From NCBI GenBank assembly GCA_003254925.1, contig QANZ01035685.1, positions 153,013 to 217,012 on the forward strand: a stretch of DNA of 64,000 nucleotides, in the 5' to 3' direction. The stretch is from Chamaecrista fasciculata. Lineage: Eukaryota > Streptophyta > Magnoliopsida > Fabales > Fabaceae. Positions 12,930-25,406 of the stretch are shown piece after piece (the first letter of the stretch is position 1; every line of letters starts with the position of its first letter). A model generated the notes under the pieces. That model was not told where the DNA came from. It worked only from the letters and a program-made list of their open reading frames with translations, and did not search any database. Made by a program: the position numbers and the translations under genes.

Positions 12930-13385
12930 GCGAACCCCCACCATGGTAGCGGTTATGCCCTAGCCACCCTAGTCGTCCTGTAAAGAGAATCTCGATGTCA
13001 AGCGAGTCATTCACGTAATTCCGCCTCCGAAAATTATGGATTCCAGCAAAGATTCGCCTAGATATCTCCGAGAGATATTTTCACCAAAGTGTCAAAACTA
13101 AACTAATTCTCTTAGAATCAATGAGAAACCAAATCCCTCAAATATCGGACCGGCCTATAGCCGCCCACACTTTAAAAAGGCCTAGGGAGGATCAACCAAG
13201 GTAACACATTCTACTCAGTCTCGATTGATTACTCTCAAATACTCATCACTAACTTAGGCATCGGAGGTGAATCGCATAACAACACCTCCACTGTTCATTG
13301 TTTTGCAGGAAATCGCTACCAGAATTTCTCACCGAACCAAGTAAGGTCCCTCAGGCCAGAACTTAGTTCATCATTTTCCAACATG
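12930..13385 (+). repeat. Probable LTR-retrotransposon relic
   Basis: This patch has markedly higher GC than its surroundings. It contains a TATA-like TTTAAAAAGGCC followed by AGGCATCGGAGGTGAATCGC, an arrangement common near the transcription start and R region of plant Gypsy-type LTRs. No gag/pol ORF or paired LTR is visible. Confidence 0.4.
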
Positions 13386-14546
13386 TAGGTGTATCATAAA
13401 TTGTTGTTTTTCTTAAAAAAAATACTTTTTCAATCCACCTTAAATTATAAAAGTTTGTCAAGTTTCGAGTAGATATTTACATATGATTAATTACATATCA
13501 TTTATTTAAAATATTATATTTACTTTCAGTGGCTCCAACTTAATCGGATACACTTAAATACTTAATTCCTTCGAAATTTTAAACAAGAAAAATAAATTCT
13601 AATATGTAATTTATTTTCCTAAAAACTATATATAAATGGCTTATTTTCTTCCTAAATATAATAATGAATGAGTAATAACCACAAGCACCAACTCTCCTAC
13701 GAATGTTGACCAACCAAACCCTCATAATAATTAATAATGACGATGAGGCAAGCTTGCGTGGCCCCAATTTTTTTTAATTCCGAGGAATTAAAAAAAATAA
13801 AAGTCTTGGCTTCAGGTGTATAGTTGATTAAAAAGTTCTTAAGATTTGTGTAGGGAAAAATAAACATCCCTAATAAAGATTATTTAATCCTTAATTAAGG
13901 GCTAAGACTGAAGTAGTTGAAGTGGGCATCTTAGGCCAAAGTCTTCGCTCAGAAAATGTTAATTAATTAGGTCATGAGGTACAAGTACAACACGACAATA
14001 TGACAATGAAACCCTCCATGTGAAACAAAACCATACGCTACGATAAATATAAATAAATAAATTTTATTATAAAATGGAGTCTACCCCCGAAAAAAAAAAA
14101 TTAATAATAATATGATGATATCCGTAATCTTCCAATACCACTCACTAATCAAATAATAAGATTCTTAACCGGATTGAAAGAAGTTTTGTCACTCTCAAGA
14201 TTCGTATTTTTGTGTAGGCACTTTTACAAGATTGATTAGTGGTATGTGAATTAGTTAGATGTCATCTAAAATTTAAAAAATTATTTTAAGTTTGATTATT
14301 ATAATTCTATTTTTGTTTTAGTTGAACATTAATCGCCAAAAGGGTCACTGTATTGTGGCTTAGTTGAAATTGATGATGATGAACTCTAATTATGTCTGAA
14401 GTCACTTCCTTATTATATTGTTAAATTCGTCACATTCAATGAATTACAATCCCGAACATTTATATCCACTCCATGATTAATGAGTAGAGGTCATCATGTT
14501 ACGAAAGCAATTATATAATGTATGCAAAAAGCAATCGATGTTACCA

Positions 14547-14582
<36 letters not shown>

Positions 14583-16137
14583 GCAACGCCAAATCTACAT
14601 AGAATTTGATATGTAAATTTTCTTTTTTTAAAAAAGAATGAATTTTGGGGTATTGTCATGTTCACAAATCAAATGCAACTAAAAAATGAATTACAAAGGT
14701 GGAACAAATAATATAAAACAGAAAGAAGGGAAAAATTTTCAAAACAGAGGTGGAATGACAGAGCATTTCACCTTTACTAACTATTGATGAGTGGGGTTAC
14801 AAAGATAAAATATTAATAAAGCAAAAGTTGTATTTTCATCCTCAAATTTTATATTAACTTTTAATTTTATTTGTAATATTTTTTTACTATCAATTTTATT
14901 CTCAATAATTATATTTTAATTACTTTTATCACATGACTAACTTATTTCAATAAATTAACGATAATTTTTTTTTTGTTTTTTAATTTAAATTTTTTTAATC
15001 AATTTTACATTATATGTCATTAGCCACATAAAATTTATAGTTAATATTTCATTAAAGTAAAAACAAAGATAAAATTGATCAAACTATAAAATTTTAAAGA
15101 TAATTGACAACAAAAATATATTAAAGACGAAGGTAAAAGTTGATTTTAGAGTTTAGGGATAAAAATAATACTTTTTCTTAATAATAAATATAATAATTAT
15201 AAAAGGTTGACCTTGCAAATGATATGAATATGAAAGTAGTTTAAATTAGTCTAATTTTGGTGTTGAACTAGAGGAAAAAGACACGCAATTAACTACATAA
15301 ATCATGCAGATTGAAAGCGTTAGATGGAACAAACTACGTCACTGCTTCAGGTTTCAACTTAACATTCCTAGTTTTCCTTTTTTTTTTTTCCTTTGCAATC
15401 AACGTTATACATTATTAGATGATGACATAGACGTTTGCTTACTTCTAACACTAATTTCATATTTCATTATTATTTCAAACGGTATTTTATGAACATTATT
15501 CGTCAAAGAAAAAAAAAATTCACTAAAACCTTTTTAAAGTCATCGATATGAGAATTTCCATTCACTTCTATCACTTCTAACAAAAGTAAAATCTGATTAA
15601 TCGAGATACTGACTGTTGGCAAGTTATCATATTTGTTCTTTTTTTCATAAATCATCGCTTCTCTAAATCAATGATCACAATTCACAGACATAAACTTTTC
15701 AATGTGATCTAAGAAGTTAACAAGTCATAAACTATATTTACAAGATACATAAATGATCCTTTTTGAGGTAAGACAAAGAATGCAAAGAGGCATAATCATT
15801 TATACAGTTTGTACAACAAATTAAGCTGTAATTTCCAACAACACACGTACCAAAGAAACAAGACACAGAAAAGAATGGACTGTGTAATTTGCCTTCAATT
15901 GCAGAGGCCTAAACCTCTCTGATGAATAAAATGCAACCAAGATGTATTTTTGGGTCAATAGGGCCTGGCATGATCGTCCCCACCTTGAAGAAACTATGTC
16001 CTGATTTAGAACTTACAAAGCTAAACTTACTTGTAACTACAACACTAATGATTTTAAGAAAATGTGGCTTTACTTGGATTCATTTTCCTATGATCCATAA
16101 CCATAACATACGAATAGAACAAGCTCCATCAATGGAG
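13386..16137. other. AT-rich intergenic DNA with an (AAT)n microsatellite
   Basis: No gene is supported. An (AAT)n microsatellite of about 11 units lies at 14547-14581. Around 14820-15180 the DNA is very AT-rich and low complexity. The segment just above 15760 probably includes the 3' UTR of the START-like gene, but no poly(A) signal was assigned. Confidence 0.55.
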
Positions 16138-18550
16138 TTAATGTGCTTGCACAGCCCTGTAGGTAGCTTTTTGAGCTTCGTCCCTAATGGATACAAGGTT
16201 CGTTTTTATCTCACTGCAGAGTCTACCCTCTATAAGATAAACAGGCAACCAAAGTTCCGGCTTTACATCAACGACATATGAAAGGGTTGTCTTGATCTCT
16301 TGGATTTCTGACTCTTCACAACTTATATTGTTGGACTACAAAAACCATCATTGTAGAAGATGTCAGCACTCAGCAATGTATGTGAATTGCATTATTCTAC
16401 ATTGTTGCTCAAATTTTAACACCAAGAAAGCTCTCAAGTTTTTTAATTTGTTTGGCATTGTTTCAAATCAAAACCGATGGATATATTCAAAATTGAAAAT
16501 TGCTGTCTAAGTGAAGATTCTCAGATCAAAGGGATTTTTTTTTCCAAAAAAAGAAGAAAAGAAGACTCAAAAGTCATAGCCCCAAGACTCTGAATACATG
16601 GATTCAAGTTTCATTTCTAGTTGGTGCCAACAAAGGTTAGCCATAATTTATTCGGAAGTTAAAAATGTTGACTTTGAAGACTAGCATTTCACATTTAGAA
16701 AATATCTATAATAAGAAGAATGCCTCAAAAGTCAAAACTTTTAGATATTGAGTATTGACATACGTGATAAGAGAAATTTTGCAATACACAGCAGACTCCC
16801 AACAACACGGTAACAACTAAAAACTAAATAATACCTGCAAAATAGACCACTTTCCTTCAAAAAGTTGAAAATCTCCTTCAGTCATCTTGAACTCAATGTC
16901 GCGCTTCATGCCAGAAGGAAGACTTTCCAATTCTTTTTCATAACAATCTACGATTCCTTTAGCATCAAATTTTAGCCCAAATGCCAAGTTCTGCTGTCCG
17001 ACCTGTTCAGACAGTAAAGAGATTGTAAGCAAAATGCATGGACGAGGAAAATTCCACATAAGATGAAGTGTCTAATTGAAATCACAAGAAAAAAGAATGT
17101 ACTATAGTATCGATAGAATTCAGATATGCAAGTACTTTAGTGACAAAGTGCACTAATTAATAAGGTTTTTCTAAGAAAAAAAGAATACAACCACTTCACC
17201 GTTCAAGTACTTTAGCGTATCAATTCCGCAATAAAATCATAATAATAAGTAATAATTCTAATTTCTGAAAGTAAAATGCTGCATTAACTAAGGTGTACTA
17301 AACATATTCTTCACTAGCAACACTTCAGTTATAACCGTTCTCCAGTAAAAATGCCATTTATCAGCAGTAGTGCAGTACTGCTCTTAAACACCAAAATAAC
17401 AAAAGCTTGATCACTAAGAGGTCAGGATTCTTAGGAATGAAAATTTTCTCTAACCGCACAAAAGCAAGGAGAAACTTCAAGCTTCACAGGTTTATTGATT
17501 GAATCAGTTTTCACCACACAGGTACAAGTTGCACTTAAAAAACTCACCAAACCGAGTTTTTACCTCAGTCACCTATATGTTTTTGAAAAACAGATTTTTG
17601 TATTTGCCACCATATTCTCTTCAAAAAACACATCCCTCATGTGTCCAATCCAATCTAATTCAAAGTGTGTTAGTACTTAACAGCACAGAAAGCATGTGCG
17701 ACAGATAAAAATAGCACTATTCCTCCAAGGACAATATTGTATTTCTTTTTATTAGCATTCATTCAGAAAACTTAAATAAACAATATATATATTTTGAAAC
17801 AGATTAGGTAACATTATTCATTCGCCATCCTATGTCCACTTGGTTCTAAGTCTAAACAGCTCCCTTCATGTGCCAATACTGATCAAGTAGAACATATCAA
17901 GTTTAACACAACAAAATGCATTATGATTTATGAGGCACGATTTATATTGTGCAAAAAGCATGCACCCAATTTCACAAAATTGCATACTCTGAAGATGATC
18001 ACAGCTGTGAACTCGGACGACAAAAATTAGAAAAGAAGGAGAAAAAAATGAAGAGTAGTAATTGACAAACCTGAAAAAGACGAGCATAGTTGTCTCCTTT
18101 TTCAAGCAATTGGCTAACAGCAAGACCAGGAATAAAATCGGCTAATCTCTCATAATCAGTCAAGATATTCCAAACAGTGGTAAGGGGTGCGTCAATGGGA
18201 ATACTAGATTCAATTCTGCGAGAATTTTTCTCCAGCTTCTTCACTTCTATGCACACACCTTCCTCAGCTATGGATTCTGAATCTTCAACATCAGATTCAG
18301 TATTCACAAAATTGACACCGTCATCATCACTCAAACTAGGGGAATCGGATTTTGGAGTGCAATTCAAGAAAGGGGTTAATTTGAAGGACCGTAATTTCGG
18401 AGAAGTGCTAGTAGAAATAAATAGGGAGGGTTGGGTAATCGATTTAGAGGGTTCAGAAAATAGTAGAGATTGGTTTATAGAATTAGAAGGCGGTGCTTGC
18501 AGGAAGAGGAGAGCAGAGTATGATTCAAACGACACCGGAAAAACGCGCAT
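16138..18550 (-). CDS. Plastid START-like (SRPBCC / polyketide cyclase family) protein
   Basis: Exons (minus strand): 18550-18071, 17002-16835, 16335-16138, all joined in phase 0; 281 residues. The ATG giving MRVFPVSFES starts a Ser/Thr-rich, acid-poor N-terminus that looks like a chloroplast transit peptide (about 1-60). An acidic linker (SDDDGVNFVNTESDVEDSES) follows, then a START-like fold from about 105: IPIDAPLTTVWNILTDYERL, ADFIPGLAVS, and in the last exon DVKPELWLPVYLIEGRLCSEIKTNL. The family (COQ10/polyketide-cyclase-like) binds lipids or other hydrophobic ligands; the plant plastid members have no assigned substrate. It is divergent from the first cyclophilin gene. A truncated duplicate of exon 1 lies at 23112-23398. 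Confidence 0.85.
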
Positions 18551-18830
18551 TTTGATTTCTCCACCACGGATTGACACTAGATAAGTAATAAGCATAGCAA
18601 GTTTTATCATTTTGTCGTCTTCATTTTTTGGGGCCAGTTTTCATCTGAAAATCCCAACGACGCCAATTTTGGGATCATCTATGATCTTGGTGTGTGGGGT
18701 AGGGTTTTGCAAATTTCTGTCAGACATTTTTACATTTTTTTCAGTAAGATAGATTTTTCCCTCGATCAAACAAGGTAAACATAGCTTAATACAAAGCCAT
18801 ACAATATGGAGATCAAATAAAAGATTACCT

Positions 18831-19167
18831 AAAGTGCACTTTTGCTCCAATAATTTTGGAAAAGGTCTCAATTTGGTCCCATAACTTTTTTTGTTGCAAT
18901 TTTGGTCTCATAATTTCTGAAAACGTCTCACTGTTGGTCCCAAACTGATTTTCATCCATTTCCTGCCGTTAAAAATGACCTGACAAACTGATTTGAATGA
19001 TGACGTGGCAAATATAAGTGAAGTGGATTTAACGGTTGATAATGGTTAGAAATCAATTTGGGACCAACGATAAGACATTTTTAAATGTTATGGGACCAAA
19101 ATTACAAAAACAAAATTATGAGACTAAATTGAGACATTTGTTAAAGTTATGAGACCAAAAGTGCACT
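18831..19167. repeat. Foldback element, AGTGCACTTTTGGTCC family
   Basis: Ends are TAAAGTGCACTTTTGCTCC and, inverted, GAGACCAAAAGTGCACT. Arms alternate GGTCTCAATTTGG and GGTCCCATAACTTT phrases around a non-coding centre. It is absent from the equivalent point of the second duplication unit. Confidence 0.8.
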
Positions 19168-19195
19168 GTACCCTCAAAGATTTAACAATGTGAAT

Positions 19196-19739
19196 AGGGA
19201 TGATCAAAATACTCATACTCATGGGTACCCGTAAATTTTACCCGTTGGGTATGGGTCTGGGTAAAAAATGAATGGGTCTGGATATGAGGATTTACCTATT
19301 TAAATTTGCAAGTATGGGTTCGGGTCCGGGGTGGTACCCCTATCCCAGTATTTTATTCTTTTTTTCATAAATATATATAGATACATGATATATATATTTT
19401 TACATATAGAATGTAATTATTTTTTTATTTTAAAAATATATATAATTACTATTTATACCTTCTAATTTTAACCCCTTTTTGTTTTTTATTTAACAAAAAA
19501 ATAAAAATAAAATAAAATTACTTTAATTAAATTATATTTATATTTTTTAAAACAATTTATTTAAATTTTCTCGGGTATGGGTCCAGGTCCGGGTATTTGA
19601 CTACCCATAGGGTATGGGGATGAGGATTGATATTGATACCCATACGAGTATGAGTCCGGGTATGGGAATGATAATTTTTTACGGGTCTAGGGATCAAGGT
19701 AGCCTACCCATACCCTACTCATACCCATGAGCATCATCG
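19196..19739. mobile_element. hAT-like MITE (GGGATGATC ends) with a near-perfect TSD
   Basis: The start AGGGATGATC and the end GCATCATCG are imperfect inverted repeats, followed inward by TACTCATACTCATGGG and its inverted counterpart. Flanks repeat ATGTGAAT / ATGTGAAC (19188-19195 and 19740-19747). The second unit carries a related, uninterrupted AACTATGTGAACATAG at about 24172, serving as a filled/empty comparison. It has no coding content. Confidence 0.75.
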
Positions 19740-20227
19740 ATGTGAACATACAACACATCACATGCTTGTTGTATTTGGGACCAATTTCTAAGAGGTTTTT
19801 TTGGGTCAAGCTTTAGTGCACTTGAGTTACAGATTGGGCCAGATCTTTGGCCCATAAAAATTTGGGTCAGATTCAGATTCTTTTGGATAAAGTCAAGAGA
19901 CGGGCATAATTCATGAATGGACCAAAAAAAAAAAGACGGGCATAGTGGAATGCCAAGCCGAGGCTAATAAAAGACAAAAAATCACGGGCTGTGTGCCTGT
20001 GTCTGAGAATTCGATGTGCGTATGCTTGGTAAAAATCTATCACCAAAAAGGGAAAATAAAATAATAAAAATTAAAATTAAAATGAAAATGAAAAACTCAA
20101 CCCATTTTCTTGTGGCATTCTAATCCATCAATGTACCGCTTTGTTGCCCTTTAATCAGTTTATCGGTTTATAAAAAGTAATACACACTTGAGTCTGTTGA
20201 AAGTTTTAACCATAAAATACAGCTTCT
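19740..20227. promoter_or_regulatory. Intergenic/promoter region upstream of cyclophilin 1
   Basis: This segment matches about 24200-25352 of the second unit once insertions are removed (shared phrases TTTGGGACCAATTTCTAA and ATCAGTTTATCGGTTTAT). It is presumably the ancestral upstream region shared by the divergent gene pair. No specific element was identified. Confidence 0.45.
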
Positions 20228-20472
20228 TGAAGACATAGCTGAACTAAAGTTGCTGAGCTGTATTTTATAGTTTGTAAGTTGTAACTAATTGTTTTCTGTT
20301 AGTCAGTTTATTAACTCAGGTTCAGATGTAACTAGGCTTAGTTAGAATCTAACTCCTAGTTAGCTTTATTTCCCTGTGTATATACTATATAATATCAGTT
20401 CACTGTACAGATTAATTAATAACAACATTTCATTTCTCAGTTTTTCTTCTCCTGAATATCGTGTATTCTTCA
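20228..20472 (+). mobile_element. Solo Copia-type LTR in the 5' region of cyclophilin 1
   Basis: This 245-bp insertion starts TGAAGA and ends TCTTCA (TG...CA with 6-bp inverted ends). It is flanked by the 5-bp duplication CTTCT (20223-20227 and 20473-20477). The second duplication unit has the uninterrupted site AGCTTCTTTCGCTC at 25351-25364, an exact empty site. The LTR contains TGTATATACTATATAAT and CTGTACAGATTAATTAATAA, typical of a Copia LTR promoter. It ends 55 bp before the cyclophilin ATG. Confidence 0.9.
20378..20393 (+). promoter_or_regulatory. LTR-borne TATA box upstream of cyclophilin 1
   Basis: A TATATACTATATAA-like box sits inside the solo LTR, about 135-150 bp before the ATG. 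A start some 30 bp downstream would lie in the LTR and be read straight into the cyclophilin. The second copy lacks this box. Whether it is used cannot be told from sequence. Confidence 0.45.
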
Positions 20473-20526
20473 CTTCTTTCGCTCAATTTCCAGATAGAAT
20501 ACCTATTCCTTATCGCATAGTTAGCG

Positions 20527-23101
20527 ATGGCTTCTTCGTTTTCAACGCAGTTGATGCAAACTCAGAACATTCCACGTCTTTCTCACTTCCAGGTTAGTAT
20601 TTTGTGTTTCATTTCTCCTTTTCTCTGCAAATCTCCTATTGTTCATGCTAATGTTTCTGGTCTCCAGAAGATGTGCAAGTGGAATGTGTGTTAAAATGCT
20701 AATTCTGACAATGAAGTTCACTATTCGAGGTTGTGTTTGGTTCACTGTTGGAACATTTCAGTTTACAACCCTAGTTATTAGCTATACTAGTCGCAGCATT
20801 TCTACGTGTATTGCATATGTCATGAGCGGAAAATAGGGTACTTATACCGTAAGCGTGCTATTGTTACTGTGTTGAACTTATTAACATTTTTGCTAATCAT
20901 AGTACGTGCTGCCAAAGCTATCATTTCATGTAAATAATTAATTATGTAATGGCTAGATTTTGTTGCGTTTTTTCAGGGGAATTCTAACCAACATGTGTCA
21001 AAGGTTCAAATGTCTCATGCTATCTGTAGCGGTTTCAGATCGCAGCTTGGTAACACTAAATCACTGGCAGCAAAATCTCGTTATGCCTCAAGTTTCTCCG
21101 CAGCAAAACAATCTGGAGTCAAATCAATCTCATATAAGAGAATGACATGTACCAATGCTACGGAAGATGTAAGTGTGTTATTCAAAAACATTGGTCTGAG
21201 AAATTGTTCAGAGAATTTCTGAAATCGAAATAAGATAAAGGAGGGAGAATAATGCCGTTAGGATTTCTGACTTTTACTTTTGTGTTACTCTTGCCTATTT
21301 GAGCATTAGGAGAAGGGTAAGCACCTAATACTGAACTTATTGTTCAAAGCATTCCTAGAGTTTGAACTACTTTCTGATCTAAGGATTGGAACTTGTGGAA
21401 TTATTAATAATGAAGCAGTATTTTGGTTGTTCTGTTTACATGTATTGGAGAATATTAATTTCTCCTATTGGAAAATTCTTGGCAATCTTCAACTTTCTGC
21501 GACTAATGATAACATATTGTCTTATTATCTTATAAATGGTTATATTATTTTTAGGCTGTAGAGCCGCAAGCCAAAGTGACAAACAAGGTTTTCTTTGATG
21601 TCGAGATTGGGGGTGAACCTGCAGGCAGGATTATTTTCGGCCTATTTGGAGAGGTGGTACCAAAAACTGTTGAAAATTTCCGTGCATTGTGTACAGGCAA
21701 GCCATAATCACGTTTCTCTGTAGCAGTGCTGTTCTTGTATATGTCATTGTTACTCTGAAATGAATAATGGGACAGGAAATTTCACAGATGAATTTGAATA
21801 TTTTTGTGCAGGAGAGAAAGGATATGGTTACAAAGGATCCTCCTTCCACCGTATAATCAAGGATTTCATGATTCAAGGAGGGGACTTCACTTACGGAGAT
21901 GTGAGCTCTTTATTATTTGTTTATGTTTGCTTATATGACTGTGTTATGACTGATATCTATACTTTCACACTGCCACGCATGTGCACTCTACTAAGGTTAA
22001 GAAACAGTGTTCTTCTTGCTAATAAAACATGCTAACAATGGTTGCAGGGAACTGGAGGTGCCAGTATCTATGGCTCTCGCTTTGAAGATGAGAGTTTCGA
22101 ATGTATGTCCCATCTAGTCTCTTAATAGTGGTATTGAGTTATAAATTTTTTGTATTGGCGAATGGCAAGTAATATAAGTTATGTCTTTGTTTTGATTACA
22201 CTTTAAAATAATCTAGTTTTTCTCCTTAGGATTGGTCTTTTGGTGGAAAACTGGTTTCTTTGTGTCTTACTAATGTGACATAGCCCTTCTTTGCAGTGAA
22301 GCATGTTGGTCCTGGGGTTTTAAGCATGGCAAATGCAGGTCCTAATACCAATGGTAGTCAATTTTTCATTTGTACCGTAAAGGTGAGTAAGATAGCTACA
22401 CTTCCTTGTCCCTTTTTTGTAATGAGTTACTAATGTGTTAGAACATTCTGTTTACTTCAAGAGTCTGACAAATAAGGAATTTTCCAAAGTGACGTTACTG
22501 TAGTCAGCTAAAAACAGTAAAAATAGATCATATTCATATCTCTTACTTCTCTGCAGAGGTCACTTAGTAAAAGCGTGCGGTTTATTTTGAAACATCCATA
22601 CAGCTGAAGTAGAAGTCTCTGCAGCCCTTTCTTTTCTCTTGTTTTTGTCTCCTTGTCAACTTTTCAAATTTTTGCTTAGATAATTATAGATGCCATTATC
22701 TTAACTGCCTCCACATACTGACCTAATTATTGATAATGGATGGGGTATTTATTTATCTAGAAGTAGGTTATGGTTATTCTTTTAAGTGCATTTTAACAAT
22801 ATTGTTAGTTCTACCTGTTTGGCTTCAATTGGTATGGAACTACAAATTATAAACTAGAGAAATTGTTGTGAATGCCCTCCACTTTTACGTGTTTCAATGC
22901 TTTGTTATCAAAATACTAAGTGAATGACTTGATTTCATGATGCAGACTAAATGGCTGGACAATAAGCATGTTGTGTTTGGACATGTCATTGATGGAATGG
23001 ACGTGGTGCGGGCACTTGAAACCCAAGAAACTAGCAGGACAGATGTCCCTCGGAAGCCATGCAGAATTCTTAATTCTGGAGAATTGCCTCTAGATGCCTG
23101 A
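20527..23101 (+). CDS. CYP20-3: Stromal cyclophilin (peptidyl-prolyl isomerase), copy 1
   Basis: Exons: 20527-20592, 20977-21168, 21555-21696, 21812-21900, 22048-22102, 22297-22382, 22946-23101; 261 residues. Exons 1-2 (86 residues, Ser/Thr-rich, basic) form the plastid transit region; the cyclophilin domain follows from [17 protein letters not shown]. Active-site residues are present: Arg147 in FHRI, Phe152 and Gln155 in [12 protein letters not shown] (202-205), Trp213 and His218. The domain and the ELPLDA C-terminus match the CYP20-3/ROC4 class, a redox-sensitive stromal foldase that in Arabidopsis binds 2-Cys peroxiredoxin, serine acetyltransferase and OPDA. Intron 3 uses a GC donor (ACAG/gcaagc). 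Of the conserved Cys, 134, 207 and 249 remain, but the usual last one is Ser254. Confidence 0.95.
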
Positions 23102-23111
23102 TCCTTCTAAC

Positions 23112-23398
23112 AGCTATAAATTCTGACTCTTCAACATCAGATGCAGTATTCACAAAAATTGACACCGTCATCATCACTCAAACTGGGGTAATCGGATTTT
23201 GGAGTGCAATTCAAGAAAGGGGTTAATTTCAAGTACCGTAATTTCGGAGATGTTGTAGTAGAAATAAATAGGGAGGGTTGGGTAATCGACTTAGAGGGTT
23301 CAGAAAATAGTAGAGAATTGGTTTATAGAATTAGAAGGCGATGCTTGCAGGAAGAGGAAAGCAGAGTCTGGTTCAAACGACGCCGGAAAAACGCGCAT
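23112..23398 (-). pseudogene. Truncated duplicate of START-like exon 1
   Basis: It aligns to 18266-18550, from the start codon (ATG at 23398) to about codon 95, where the duplication junction cuts it off. Relative to the parent it has a one-base gain (GAGAATTGG against GAGATTGG), which shifts the frame, plus substitutions. Exons 2 and 3 are missing. It is a non-functional relic marking the duplication boundary, though it may still provide promoter sequence. Confidence 0.9.
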
Positions 23399-23690
23399 TT
23401 TGATTTCTCCACCACGGGTGGACACTAGATAAGTAGTAAGCATAGCCAAGTTTTATCATTTTTTGGGGCCAGTTTTGGTCTGAAAATCCCAACGACGCCA
23501 GTTTTGGGATCATCTATGATCTTGATGTGTGGGGTAGGGTTTTGCAAATTTCCGTTAGACATTGTTACATTTTTGTCAGTAAGATAGATTTTGCCCGAAA
23601 CGGATCTGCTTGTGTTAATTATCTCATCTCAGCCATTCATTTGGATGATCTTGTACTTGATTATTCAAATGGATAGTTCATTGGCATAAG

Positions 23691-24037
23691 GTTTAAGTGC
23701 ACTTTTAGTCCTTTAACTTTTTTTTGTTTTTTTTTTGTTGCAATTGTAGTCCCATAACTTTCGGAATCGTCTCACCGTTGGTTCTAAGGGCACTTTTTTC
23801 ATTCATTATCTGTCGTTAGTGTTGATCTGACAGACTGAGTTGGTTGATAATGTGGACAGATTGAGTTGGTTGATAATGTGGCAAATATGGGTGAAGTGGA
23901 TTAAAAAATAATCATTATGGAGAGATGTTTTCATGATTTGGAAGTGCACTTGGTACTAAATGTGAGACGTTTTAAAAAATTAGGGGATCAAAATTGCAAC
24001 AAAAAAAATGTTAGGGGACCAAAAGTTCACTTAAGCC
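23691..24037. repeat. Foldback element, AGTGCACTTTTGGTCC family
   Basis: Ends: GGTTTAAGTGCACTTTTAG and, inverted, CCAAAAGTTCACTTAAGCC. The arms have the same GGTCC/GTCTCA phrasing as the element at 18831. It interrupts sequence continuous in unit 1 (TAGATTTTTCCCTCGATC), so it inserted at a different point. Contains no ORF of interest. Confidence 0.75.
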
Positions 24038-24536
24038 TTTACATAATTTAGACCCATTTTCGATTTTCCCTCGATCAAACAATGTAAAGATAGCGTTATT
24101 CTGACATAACACAAAAGTAATACAATATGGAGATCAAATAAAAGATAGATTTAACTATGTGAACATAGTTCTATCAAAAAAGATAACTATGTGAACATAG
24201 AACGCATTATATGCTTCTTGTATTTGGGACCAATTTCTAAAAGGTTTTTTTAGGGTCAAGCTTTAGTGCAGTTGAGTTACAGATTGGGCTAGATCTTTGG
24301 CCCATAAAAATTTGGGTCAGATTCAGAATTTTTGGAGAAAGTCAAGAGACGTGATCGAGCTAAGGGAGAGATAAGCGGGCTAATAGACCATTAATCGGCC
24401 TGGACGGTGGACCGTTATAAGTAAGAAATTCACCATTGTAAAAAAAAAAGTAGTTTTGACGACCAATGATAGTTCTGACGAAAAAAACAAACTAGAAAAG
24501 ATAGTAAACAAAANAAAAAAAAAAAAAAAAAAACAA

Positions 24537-24955
24537 GGCCGAAGTGCAAATTCAGTCTTATATCTTTTGCTTAATTCTCAATTTGGTCTTATATATTTTT
24601 TTGTTGCAGTTTTGGTCCTATATCTTTGCAAAAGGTCCCAATTTTAATATCATATTTTTTAGTCAAGTTACAGAATTAGTACCATATCTTTACAAAATGA
24701 TCAACCATTAGTTGATTTTTTTGTAATGGTTGATCCTTTTGTAAAGATATGTGATCACTTCTAAACTTGACCTAAAGATATAGGACCAATTATGCAATTA
24801 ACCCAAAGATATAGAACTAAATCTGCAACAAAAAAATATATGAGACCGAATTGATACTTGAGCCAAAGATATAGGACCAAGAGTGCAACAAAAAACATAT
24901 ATGAGACCAAATTGAAAACTGAGCAAAAGATATGGGACCAAATTTGCACTTTAAC
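24537..24955. repeat. Foldback element beside a poly-A tract with an N
   Basis: Arms begin GAAGTGCAAATTCAGTC and end inverted as CCAAATTTGCACTTTAACC. Internally they repeat AAAGATATAGGACCAA. A homopolymeric A tract with a single N at 24514 precedes it, likely an assembly uncertainty. All ORFs through it are repeat translation. Confidence 0.75.
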
Positions 24956-25406
24956 CAAAACAATAAAAACAATAATTTATAGGAGTAATCTTTATTCAAA
25001 TTTGTTCTTCTTTCTTTTGCTAAAAAAAAATTGTTCTTCTTGTGGTTGTGGGGTGGGCATAATGGAATGCCAAGCCAGGGCTAATAGAAGACAAAAAATC
25101 ACGGGCTGTGACAGAAAATTCGATGTGGTTATGCTTGATAAAAATCTATCACCAAAAAGGGAAAATAAAATAATAAAAAAATTAAAATTAAAATGAAAAA
25201 TTCAACCCATTTTCTTGTGGCAGTCTAATCCATCAACGTACCGCTTTGTTGTGCCTTTTTATCAGTTTATCGGTTTATCCACCACTCAACGCCTTCACTT
25301 ATAGAATTAAAAGGCACCTAACACTTGAGTCTGTTGTAACCGTAAAATACAGCTTCTTTCGCTCATTTTCCAGATAGAATACCTATTCCTTATCACATAG
25401 TTAGCG

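Noticed and set aside
15922-16281. 119-codon plus-strand ORF
   Set aside because: It is antisense to the last exon of the START-like gene, whose minus-strand frame continues exons 1-2 and ends in a conserved block.
18177-18584. 135-codon plus-strand ORF
   Set aside because: Antisense shadow of START-like exon 1; no features of its own.
23204-23428. 74-codon plus-strand ORF
   Set aside because: Antisense to the truncated START-like relic.
24761-25196. Several ORFs of 60-112 codons on both strands
   Set aside because: They translate the arms of a foldback repeat.
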